Shown here in pieces: positions 1-10,353 of a stretch of DNA of 64,000 nucleotides; the first letter of the stretch is position 1; each line of letters opens with the position of its first letter. This DNA is from Corydoras sp. C115 (Eukaryota > Chordata > Actinopteri > Siluriformes > Callichthyidae). The notes under the pieces are model-generated. The model did no database searches. It was not told where the DNA came from and saw only the letters and a list, made by a program, of their open reading frames with translations. A program made the position numbers and the translations under genes. The stretch covers positions 1,576,001-1,640,000 of the forward strand of contig JAFMOC010000016.1 in NCBI GenBank assembly GCA_019802505.1, in the 5' to 3' direction.

Positions 1-3000
1 CCTGTCAGAGGTTAAATAAATTGTTTATGCTGACATGAACGAGTGCCCCATAAGCTTCCATAGAGCAGCTGTGCTGTATAGCCAGTAACTGAGTGCTGTG
101 TAACTGAGCATGTATTAATTTGAAAAATAATGAAAATATAGTCCGATAATATTCTCCATTTTTTGCTCCTCCTTAACCACCACTAAGCCACTGTGCCACC
201 CGATAAACATTTTAGTTTGTTAAAAATTTCTAAAAAATAAATAACATTATTATGTTGAATTTATTTTAATCATGAAACTTTAATCATTAGAAAATCTTAG
301 TCATACATTCTGAACTGAAACCAAACATGCCAGAGAAGGAATATGCCTGTAAAACATGTTCCAAATGGTGCAGAGCGGTGGGAATCAGGTAAAGGAAAGC
401 ATTTCCTTGAGTGTGTATAATTACATTCTATTCAAAGCTGCTGGCAGACTGTGATTATTAAAAACAATAGTAGAAATAAAACACTACCCCTCATTTTTGT
501 TGCTGGAAGTGCATTTACTTTAGTTCTGTACTTGAGGTACTTTACTCAAATTCCTTTGTTATTTTATTCTTTCATGATAGTAATATAATACTTTCTGCTT
601 CACCATATTTTTACATGCATCAGTCATTATTAATATATAAATAAAAATTAATGAAAAGCCCAAAACCAGATTTCTTTTGAATGTAGTTATGCGACTACAA
701 TACTTGTGGCAGCTGTTGTTTATGAGGGATTATAATATTTGTAGCAACCTTGTTTATGAGGGATTACAATAGGTGTGGTAACCGCTGATTCTTTCGTGGA
801 CAGACGTACAAAGCACAAACATTTGTTATGTTCAGCTCTGCAGGCATCACAAACTAAAGATCTTTTTCTGGCAGCATTTTTGTAAACTTTACAAATTTAC
901 ATTTTTTTTTCTCCCCCTCTCTCAGATTTGATTGCCTATCAGAAAAATCTATGTTTGCTAGCAAGCTAGTGAAACGGCAAATTTAAGTACTTCTTACAAC
1001 CACAGTCATTTTTTAAGAGACGTCAGCGGTTCAGTCATGGCTGCACTTTACTGTGACTGGAAATCCTGCTGTATCAGTACTTGGGTATTTGATGCAAAAC
1101 GATTTTGGCTGTCATACATTTTCTTTTTAGGTTTGCCTGTTTTTGTTTTGAGTAGCTTAATTTATTCACCTTCCACTAATGAACTTTCATCACTATTAAA
1201 GAATCACAGTATAACCTTACATAAGACCTGTCATCTCTCTTCATCCAAACCTCTAGATGTTTATTGACTGTGGTCGTTTCTGAACTCCGGTCCTTTGTTG
1301 TCATACACTGATGCTAAAGCAAATGCCATAGCAGTATTGTGCCCTTTAATGGCAGATTGATTTTTACCACAATTCAGCCATTCATAATTTATTAACTCAA
1401 AAAGCAAGTAATTTAATGCTGAACTCTTCTGTGCAGCATCAAACATTGAGCGCCCTCAGGATTTCTGCAGATATCACACAGCCAGAGCATCCTAAATATA
1501 GAGTCCCACTTTTAGAAACACATGATGTGAAGAGTTTATCAGCGTCACAGCCGCTGCTGCAGACCAACCACCTTTTTCCTCTTCCAAGGTTTATTTTGAA
1601 TTCCATATCATCAAAATAAAAGCAAAATATGAACCATATTGTTTGTCTTGTAAAAAACATTATAATGATGATTCATATCGTCTGAAACTAAAGGTGCAGC
1701 AATGACATTTTTGGTGTCCAAATAAATTATTAACATTTTTACTTCACAGGAGCAAAAAATAGGTCTGATACCTGAAATTAAAATATATTAAGCTTAATGG
1801 TCCTGAAAAAAAAAAAAAATCAATTATCACAAAAAAAAACAGAATTTAATTAAAAAAAAGATAAAGAAGCTTAGTTCCAGAGCCTCAAATTTTGCTTGAG
1901 AATTTATTCACACTCAATATATTTTCTTTTTATTCTGAAGATTTAAACATAATGTATTAAATATTTCTTGTATATTCCATGTATTTAAATCTTTTAAATG
2001 CGAGATGAATATGCAAGTGATTTTTCCAGTTTTCTAAATCCACCCCCACCCCACTTCACCACCTAAGAGTGCAACAACCAACTGAAATAAGATGCTGGCT
2101 CAGGTCTTAGGGATGCATTTTCTTACTTTGTCATCTTTTTCTTATAATTTAAAACATGGATTTGGTCCATTTTCCTTCAATGTGGGAAAAACATTCTCTT
2201 ATAACAATATTTAATAAGTTGGAAATTAAAATGTTTCTTCTGTGGCATTAAAAACAACTTTTCAGGCTGCTTTAGTGTTGTAGTGAATAAAATGTTATAT
2301 TTAATTCCAAAAGCAAATCAAATTGGATCAAAGCTAGTTTAACTTCATTAGTGCTTGCACTATTTCTTCTGCCCAAATCACTACCCAAGGATGATGACAA
2401 CTGTCAAGCGCTTTCTCCATCAATCAGCATCATGACACAATTTTGCAAGAGTCGTCAAACATGGTTTAAGGTTCATTGTTGCAGTGACGAATCCCTCATC
2501 ATGTCTCTCATTACCAACAAATAAATTGTTTTTCACCACTTTCAAACCATTTTTGTAATCATTCTAAAGCACCTTGTTTAAAACAGTATGGTAGTAGATT
2601 TGATCTTACATATCAAATGACAATGGTAGACCTTTTACATCTGTGCTATCAAAATAGTCCATTAGCTACCACAGAGGAACCATGTTTGCTTCTGTAAAGA
2701 TGAGCTTTCAGGGTTTCTTACTGGTAATTACAACGAATACTTCACATCAAGTGAAAACGGTATCTCATTTTTAATGTGTCAACAGCAAAATAAATGGTCT
2801 TTGAACAGAACCTTGTTTGTTCTACCCAAGAAATCTATTTAGGGGGTGTAGTTCAGTAATGTGCTGAAAGGCAGTGATGTTCACCACAGCAGTTAAGAGA
2901 CGGTCAAAAATGGCTGAACCGTTTGGCAAAAGGTTCAGTCCCACAACCAAAAATCTTTTTCAGGCGCTATAGCCCCAGATTTCTGATATTTTCTCACTAT

Positions 3001-3073
3001 GGGTGATGCTCCTGCTTTTCTTGTATTTTCATGAAGCATTATAAAGATACGATTATTATGACGATGAGTCGGT
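1..3073. other. AT-rich non-coding stretch at left edge
   Basis: I see no coding exon, RNA gene or clear mobile element. The short open frames here lack splice context and family resemblance. An imperfect direct duplication of TTGTTTATGAGGGATTA lies at about 715-785. If the promoter at 3.7 kb drives a minus-strand gene, this stretch is its first intron. Confidence 0.6.
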
Positions 3074-3119
3074 TTAACCGAAGATGCCGGTGTATAATGA
3101 AGCATCTCGGAGGGATGTA

Positions 3120-3710
3120 CAAAAACCAATTCTGATCAAAATCGTCCACGGCTGCAGAGGGAGACGGGCTGAGCCCGTGGGTTCTGTGGATGAGCAGGAC
3201 TCGCTGTGGAAGCTAATGGAGAGGCTGTAGCTCTGGGTGGATGATGGCGGTGCGGCTTCGGTGCGCGTCATTCTCAGATGCGCCTCTTCGTTGCATTGCG
3301 TTGGATTCCGCATCACAGCACGTCCTCGCGCTTCATTCCTCATTCTTTTTGTGCATCCGTGTGTAAGTGGAAAAGCCAATCCATCAAAATGTGCTCCCTG
3401 CCTCAGTTCATCAGCAACACAGATTGGATTTTGCGCTTTTATTTTTCTACGTGAAAAACAACGCGGATATATTCCAGAATATGCGAAATGACATAAACTC
3501 CAACAAGATGAGGTAAACATCAGGCCAGATGTGCTTTTCAAAGCCCTGTATTCTGAAGCCATACAGCGATGCTTCATGTCAAATGAAGGTTATTCTTTTA
3601 TCATTATTAAACCTTTCCTTTGTCGAGCTTTTAAATGTAATTACAGCTGGCTATCGCGTTAACGTCGCACACGTCGCACCAAAGCAAGAAAATGTTGAAA
3701 AAGCCATTCT
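3120..3710. other. CpG-enriched flank of the putative promoter, no supported exon
   Basis: CpG is clearly more frequent than in the surroundings (especially 3,235-3,330 and 3,640-3,720). Open frames exist on both strands, the longest 167 codons on the minus strand at 3,074-3,577. None has recognisable protein features. It is best read as the edge of a CpG island. Confidence 0.4.
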
Positions 3711-3713
3711 TAC

Positions 3714-3900
3714 CGTGTGAGGTGTTTTTTAAGCGCGTTATGCCAATGCTGCACTTCACCCAGCACCTGCAGAAACTCTGACGTCACCTGACGGGCGCGT
3801 GACGCACAACACGGGAGGGGTTCGATTCATTCAGAGGCGTGATTGACAGCTCGGCGCACTAATGGGAGCACACCTATCAAGTTACTTTAAATATTAAACA
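3714..3900 (-). promoter_or_regulatory. putative promoter and non-coding first exon of the gene to the left (rab3a suggested)
   Basis: The block has several CpGs, a perfect palindromic CRE TGACGTCA at 3,779-3,786 and further ACG/CGCG motifs at 3,790-3,805. On the minus strand a strong donor CACACG|GTAAGA sits at 3,714/3,713, so a leader exon would end at 3,714. No start codon context fits, which suggests a non-coding exon. In human, RAB3A lies just downstream of PDE4C on the same strand and its first exon is non-coding, so this could be the rab3a promoter. That identity is synteny-based inference only. Confidence 0.42.
3779..3786. promoter_or_regulatory. perfect CRE (TGACGTCA)
   Basis: The eight-base palindrome bound by CREB/ATF factors, inside the CpG-rich block. 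Confidence 0.6.
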
Positions 3901-4379
3901 AAGCCTTTATTTTCACCGCCATGCATTATGTAGGTTTAAGTCGATCCATAATTTATTATCGAGGTGCCAGAAACGTGTTCATTTCTTTAAAAAAAAGGGT
4001 TCTGTGTGTCAACTTACAGAGTTCTTCAAAATGTTCTGGAGTTTGATATATTATGTAAAGTTGGTGGGGAACATGCAGAATAAAAAAATAATCATATAAT
4101 GTTCTACCGGGCAATGAATACATATAGGGATAATTTACTAACTGAATAACACATTTTAATAGTAGCTTTTTTTTTTTTGTTGAATTGTTTCATTTGTTTT
4201 TGTTTTTTAAACTTTGTAGAATATCACCATAGTTAAAGAAATTATATAGAAACTAGCTCATTAGAAAATAGCTTCCAAATAATTTCAATAAGTCTCTAAA
4301 GTAAAATAAAATTTTGATAAATGAAGAAAAATGTTTCTGCAAGTTTCCTGATTTCAATAAATTAAAGGTTACAAGAATG
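3901..4379. other. AT-rich non-coding stretch, nothing recognised
   Basis: No exon or mobile element is seen. A possible minus-strand donor (CT|GTAAGTT) occurs near 4,015 without exon support. Confidence 0.5.
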
Positions 4380-4891
4380 GTAGTGTAACCAGTGCTCCAG
4401 GATAATTACCAGACACAGTTCACTAAAAAGCAATCATGTAAAACCCAGATACAGTAACCAGTGTAAGACATCTCATAAAACCAGTTTAATCAACCAGCAG
4501 GTCTTTGGTAATTAGTTACCCTCTGCAATATACTTTTAGTAAAATGTTTGACCTTTAGTACCCATTTAATGTCACCCCAAACCTTTAGTAACTAGCTTGA
4601 CTCAAGATTAAACCATGAGTATCCAGTTCAACTAATCAACAGGTCAACAGTAAGCCATTTAACCAAGAAACAGAGTCTTAAATTTCTTAACTCAGCTACA
4701 CATTTCTAGCAACATTCTTAACCCAGCAACAGACCTGTAATAACCAGCATAAATCGCCAAACGATCTTTAGGAACCTGCTAAAGCCAGAAATAGACCCAT
4801 ATTAACCACCTTAACCCAGCAACAGATCTTTTTAACTAGCTTAACCTAGCAACAGATCTGAAGAAACTATAGATGGTATTAAGCAACCAGT

Positions 4892-4956
<65 letters not shown>

Positions 4957-5545
4957 CAATAAACTTGAGGTTTAACCCACCAACAGACATAAAGTAATTG
5001 GTTTAACATTCCAACTAACCCAAACTAACCATCTTAACCCAGCAACAGATTTTAGATACCTAAAACAGACCTTAAGAGTCAGGGTTTCCCCAACAACAAT
5101 ACAATACTATACTAACAAGAATAACCCAGCAACAAACATTAAGTTACCAGTTTAACCCAGACCCAGGCTTTTAGTAACTCATCAAGAGACCATCAGTAAA
5201 ATGTTTACACGTGTCAGACTTATAGTGACCGGTTTAACCCAGCAACAGCAACTTTAACCTACAAACTGATCTTTAGGTACTTGCTGACGTACCCAAGTAC
5301 CTGAAGTACCAATAGAACTTTAGATAATTGCTTAACCCAGCAACAGACCTTAGGTAACCAATTAAGACTGCAACAGACTTTTAATAAGCAAAAAAGTCTT
5401 TGATTGTCAGTCAAATGTAGCAACAGACATATGGTAACCAGCTAGACCAGCAACTGCTTTCCATCATAACCAACAGCAGATTTTTAGGAACCCGTTAAAC
5501 CAAGAAACAGAATTTAAGTATCAATTTTACCTCAGCAAACATACT
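4380..5545. repeat. degenerate minisatellite, unit about 30-35 bp
   Basis: The words CCCAGCAACAGA, CCTTTAGTAACCAG and GTTTAACCCAGCAACAG recur at irregular 30-37 bp spacing through about 1.15 kb. The units are diverged, and a (TA)n tract at 4,891-4,954 interrupts the array. No protein can be read through it. Confidence 0.75.
4891..4954. repeat. (TATC)/(TA)n microsatellite
   Basis: It begins with TATATC units and becomes pure TA. Confidence 0.97.
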
Positions 5546-6688
5546 GTACCTATACTGTACCTTGAACCTTAGTGCATTGACCATCACATAATTTAAAGGA
5601 GCGCTCACACAGTTTGTCATTTGATTAAATTCATAACCAGTCGTTGTCTGGGGCACTAATCCAGTTTGTGGCTCTATGCAATTGGTTGGTTTGCTTGCCC
5701 TGTTGCACCGGCCTGGAGTCACCCACTCAGCAGACATGAGCTCAGGATGGTCTCAGCATCAGATCACAAGGAAACATGGACAAGAAGCTTAAGTTAATTT
5801 ATTGACATTGGTTCTAAAGAACAACCTGAAGTAGTCAGAGGTTTTTGGTTTTGAAAGTGGCACATGGGGTACAGGAAGAGGGGTAAAAGTGGCAAAAACA
5901 CATTTACACACAAAGGACTTGTTTTCTTGTGATACCAGATGGTGTCAAACATTAATAGAAATAAATAACTTTGCCATCATCAGATGTTGGACAAAGAGGA
6001 CACCTGGCACATCAGTAGACAAGAAACAAAATAAACAGTGAAAAAGAAAAGTGCACATTTCATTACTGTTCACAGAATTTAGGTTAAGTGCACTCAGAAA
6101 AGAAAATTATATGAGATTGATTCTTTTTTGCACGGGACATCAGGCAGCGTGAAATGCAAAGAAAGGCAGCAGTTAAATCTAAAACCACGTTAACATTTTT
6201 CTATCAGTCTAACGATGAAAGAATTATTCAGCCTGGCCTGAAGCCACTTGTGAGATTATTCAATGAATTAAGGTTTTTTAAAACACTGTTTGAGGAGGTT
6301 GCAAATAGGTTAGGTAAAGATTTCAGCAGGCTGGTACATGTCTAGCCCTTTAAAAGTGCTGCAAATTTCATTCAACTTGAATAAAACATTGAAAACAATT
6401 ACACAGTCAATCGTCTGACCACCGAGTCTTAACTGAGGGCATCTGAACAATAACATAATGCAGAGGATGAGGACATAAGGACAATACACGACACAGACAC
6501 CAGTGAGAATTAAAATTAAAAACAGATTAAATAAAAAACGGATCCAGTACCCCTGTATATTTTCACTCCAGCTCGTTAAACCATTTTAAAAGCATGTTTA
6601 AACACTGGCCACTTTATTAGCTACACTTGTTTTTACACGCTGTCTATTTTATAATATCATATCTCACCAGATAGATAAACTTTGTATA
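5546..6688. other. non-coding stretch, nothing recognised
   Basis: There is no splice-supported exon on either strand. Short open frames at 5,495-5,737 (minus) and 6,154-6,345 (plus) have no family features. Confidence 0.5.
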
Positions 6689-7119
6689 CAATTACATACT
6701 GTAGTCCATTTGTTTTTCAGGACCATCACATGACCTTCACAAAGTGGGTATTATTTGGGTGGTGGTAATTTGGTTCTCATTGTGCAGTGATTCAGACATG
6801 GTGGTGTTGTGTTGCGCTGGTTTAAATGGAACAGACCCTCGGAGTCATTGCTGGACTGAGAATATTCCCATTACCAGTGTCCTGTGGCAAAATTACAAAA
6901 CCTGCAAGAACAGATAAGCTACTGTTTCTGTTTTCACATCTAAAAGATTAAGGAATAAGATCAACTCATAAGAGTGCAGAATACACTGATGCACCACCAT
7001 GTCACTTTCACTTTAGTGCTGAGAATCATCCACTATACATTAGAAAATAAGAGTAAGAAGGAATCAATAAAGCATGTATAAAAAAAAAAAAAAAACAAAT
7101 GTACTACAGTCTGTAATTG
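6689..7119. mobile_element. palindromic MITE, copy 1
   Basis: The 29-bp arms at 6,689-6,717 and 7,091-7,119 are inverted copies with two mismatches (arm core ACTGTAGTCCATTTGTTTTT). Between them are GGTATTATTTGGGTGGTGG and, inverted, GTGCTGAGAATCATCCAC, motifs of a widespread fish palindromic repeat. The same arms bound the element at 29,441-29,787. Confidence 0.7.
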
Positions 7120-7424
7120 TTCCAGAATTTTGTAGAGCTGCTTCGTAATAAACAAACCCTACATAAATGAGGTTCAGTCTATTATTATTTTATATGAAGA
7201 TATTTGGACCCACTTTAGTACTGACATTAAGTTATACATCCTTATCTTAATTTAAAAAGAAATGCTCACACAGATTTTGGAGCAGCTTTAGAATTTGGTA
7301 CTTTTTTAAAAACAAAAAGAATTAGCTTGCCCTTCTTTACACCTCTCATTAAAACCATGTGTTTAATTCAGTCCCATTGGCACACATATACAAGATTAAT
7401 CATCTGGTCATGCATTGTTTAGCC

Positions 7425-7500
7425 AAATGTTTCTGTTCCAGCATGACTGTGCCCTCAGTGTACAAGGAAATGCCCTTTTAGAACCTCTCGTTCAATGTCA
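7425..7500 (+). mobile_element. short Tc1-like relic
   Basis: TTCCAGCATGACTGTGCCC followed by AGTGTACAAGGAAATG resembles the transposase segment after the QHDCAP motif of fish Tc1-like elements. It is too short and decayed for more. Confidence 0.4.
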
Positions 7501-7955
7501 GTCAGTGGCTGATGCCAAAATTTTTTTAATCTTGTAGAAAGCTGTTACAGCTGCAAATGGGGACCAATTTAGAATGAAACATAATAAACTCTCCAGTAAG
7601 TAAAAAGTGCACATGTCCCAAATACATATACATATATTATATTTAATTCTAATTCTGCATTTGCACTGCAATGAAAGAAAGGCCATTATGATGCAGCGGC
7701 AGTGTTGGTGGCTTAAACATCCAGCAGAGGCTATCCCATTTCCCCTGTTATAAGAACTCTAGCTCCTTCACCTATGTCAGGTGTAAACACTTAACTGATT
7801 AAAAAACAATTAAATCGACAAGTGTAGCCTGTTTTTTTATCAGTCATATGGTAATGTGTTTAAAAATAGTCATAATAAGTGAAACGAAATATGAAAGAAA
7901 GAATGGAATAATATACAGGGGTACCTCTGCTACATTAAAGAGAAATAAAAATTTA

Positions 7956-8086
7956 CAGTGAGGAGAAACAAGTATTCAACCATTATTAGGTTTGTTTTTT
8001 AATCTAACTCAATTTCGTGAATGTTTTATATTTATAAGTATGAAAACGCTGTCACTATGAGCATAAACAAAGGTGTCATTTAAAAA

Positions 8087-8157
<71 letters not shown>

Positions 8158-9077
8158 AGATTTACATATCTTAAAACATGACAAATACAAAATGTTCTAA
8201 TAATTATTGCTACAAATAAAAACATTTGGGCTAAAATACAAAGCATTAGGTTTGTCATGAAGGATGTTGCGAAATGCTAAGCTAAGAGAGTTTACTTAAA
8301 TTATTTGTACAGTTCAATATGAAAAAATATAAAACAAATCCTCTGAAGCATGTTAGGACATTTTCCTTTATAAAAGTATGAAGGTAAATTTATTAACATT
8401 CCCTGAAATAGCCAGGGCGTTATTTAAAAAGTGCAGTGACCACACAGGTACTCAGAGAACATTAGTACCATGCAAATGTTTACCCTCTTGGATTTACCTC
8501 TGAACATAAACATAGTGAGTTTTTACTAAAGATCTCTGATCTTTAACTTTAAGCTTTGTTTTAGCACAAAGAATACAGGATGCAGGTTGTCATGCTTAGA
8601 ATACAAAATGTGTGAACATTTTTTTTTTTTTACTGACAATTGCTATTTATTAAATGCGTAACTATTTATTTATTTATGCTTATGCATATGGTTTTATGCA
8701 AGAGGTCACACACCTGCTTTAATTTCTTGTTTATAGGTTTTGTGTCAGTACGTTAGCACATCTATTTTAATATGAATTGTTTTCTTTTAATGTTAAGAAA
8801 CCCCAATAATTTTGTTTTACTGTGGGACAAAAACTACAAAATGTAGTTAACCTTTGTACAAGCCACATTAAATTAAGTAAATAAGCCTGCACTTTAAAAT
8901 GTGCAGAAGTTATTGCCGTGTAGATAAAATATTTACTTTTGTCTTTATAAAATCAGTGAAATGGAATTTGATTGGTGGAGTTAAAAGGTTTGCTTAAGTT
9001 TAAATGCATCATGCACATGTAAAAACAGTAGGATCACTAACAAAAACAAAAGTGGTTGAATACTTCTTCCCTCACTG
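7956..9077. mobile_element. Tc1/mariner-type MITE, 1.12 kb, with TA duplication
   Basis: The ends are inverted: CAGTGAGGAGAAACAAGTAT at the left, and CAGTGAGGGAAGAAGTATTC when the right end is read on the minus strand. TA is present on both sides (7,954-7,955 and 9,078-9,079). These are ends of a Tc1/mariner family common in fish. No transposase frame is visible inside, and a (AT)n tract sits at 8,090-8,155. It is therefore a non-autonomous or heavily decayed copy. Confidence 0.8.
8090..8155. repeat. (AT)n microsatellite
   Basis: About 33 uninterrupted AT units inside the MITE. Confidence 0.97.
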
Positions 9078-10011
9078 TACATCCTGAGGTTATTAGTGTT
9101 CTTAGTTTATCTTGTTTCAGTATTTGGCATTTCATTGTTCATTCGTAGGATTAAATCCATGTGGCTAAAAGTATTAAAGAACGCTAAATGAATAATATAA
9201 AAGATCCTAAAGAATCTCCATCTCATGAACTAGTACGGTGCAAAACATTCTAGACCCTGTACAGTTACTATAAATAGCACACATTTCTTTACAGTAATGT
9301 ACATGTACGTCACTGGAAGGAAGACTCTCTTTCTCAGAAGGCCTTCTCAATTGAGCAAGTCAGGTCTATACAGTCACCTGTGTGCTAGACACCCATGTCT
9401 CCTAATAACCTGGGCGCAATAGGCAGAAAGAAAGAAATGTATCGAATAAGTCTTAAAGCTGCAGGAGGAAACCCGTATTACAATAGCTTTTTCAAATTGA
9501 AAATGTCACTATGTTCTGACAGTAGTACATGACAAAGATCTGTGAAAAGAATCAGTCTCCACTGGCTCCACCTATTGCTCCTAATGCCATTGACAAGATT
9601 CTACTGTGAACAGGTCACAACCAATCAGCTAGGGGGAGTGTCTGCCAGCGTGTCCATCACTTCTTAAGCACACAAGGCAACCCCCCTGCTCTATCAAGCT
9701 CAATATTTTAGATGAGCGTCATCAGCATGCACGAAAGCCCTCTCCGCCCGAAGAGGCTTTGGGTGCTGAGCTGAAATTCAGAGGAGAGGGGAAGGAAAGG
9801 AGCTTGGAGGTACGTGTTCAAATATTTCAGCTCCACTCTCTACTTAATCTTACCTACTGCAGCTTTAAAAGTAAATAGAGTCTACGGGTGTGGAATGCAT
9901 TGCTCTTTTGGAAGCTTCTATTGCCAGACTAAGTGGATCACAGATTCAGGATTGTCTCTGATTGGAGCCATGCTCGTCTCAGATAGTGCTGTCCACGGTC
10001 CCGCAAGCTCT
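9078..10011 (-). other. pde4c 3' UTR (proximal part; end not determined)
   Basis: Sequence immediately after the stop codon. No minus-strand AATAAA or ATTAAA occurs between the stop and 9,078; the nearest variant is GATAAA at 9,111-9,106. Canonical AATAAA hexamers first appear at 8,646-8,674, inside the adjoining MITE. The transcript end is therefore unknown. Confidence 0.55.
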
Positions 10012-10353
10012 TCAGTCTTGTCCTCTGACACTGGTATTGTTTGTCTTGTCAGAGTACAACGTCCTGCAGCAGCTGTCGGATTCGGGATTCTCATCGTCCT
10101 GGGGGCTCTCTGAGTCCGTTTCACCCTCTTCCTCCTCCAGCGTCAGCTCAAACTGGAATTTCTCACTAGTTGATGCTGCTGCGGCACCATGTGATTCCTG
10201 GTCGTCAGGTGTAGGAGATGGACTGTGGGGAATCATGCTCTGGTACCACTCCCTATTGTCCTCCAGCGTGTCCAGGATCTCCTGAGCGTCAGGGTGGACT
10301 AGGTCAGCCCAAGTCTCCCACAGAGGATGTACAATGTAGTCAATAAAGCCCAC
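10012..10353 (-). CDS. pde4c: pde4c exon 15 (end of catalytic domain, C-terminal tail, stop)
   Basis: The acceptor is TTTTAAG|G and the stop is TGA at 10,014-10,012. It encodes residues 587-699. VGFIDYIVHPLWETWADLV closes the pocket (F589). NREWYQSMIPHSPSPTPDD carries the ERK-type S630/S632-Pro sites and EKFQFELTLEEEE carries the FQF docking motif. The acidic tail ends SVRGQD and diverges from mammalian PDE4C, as is usual for this region. Confidence 0.96.
   Translation of the reverse strand: MGFIDYIVHPLWETWADLVHPDAQEILDTLEDNREWYQSMIPHSPSPTPDDQESHGAAAASTSEKFQFELTLEEEEGETDSESPQDDENPESDSCCRTLYSDKTNNTSVRGQD

Noticed and set aside
3084..3230. 48-codon plus-strand frame starting MPVYNEASRRDVQKP and ending DSLWKLMERL
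   Set aside because: It looks somewhat protein-like, but has no recognised homologue, no supporting exons on the plus strand and no clear promoter to its left. Kept only as a curiosity.
3074..3577. 167-codon open frame on the minus strand
   Set aside because: Composition is not protein-like, there is no family resemblance, and it lies on the edge of a CpG-rich promoter block.
3709..3720. Coding first exon of the left-hand gene
   Set aside because: The donor is good, but no in-frame ATG with coding character precedes it, so only a non-coding leader exon is proposed.
4380..5545. CRISPR array
   Set aside because: The repeats are degenerate, spacing is irregular, there are no unique spacers, and the genome is a vertebrate one.
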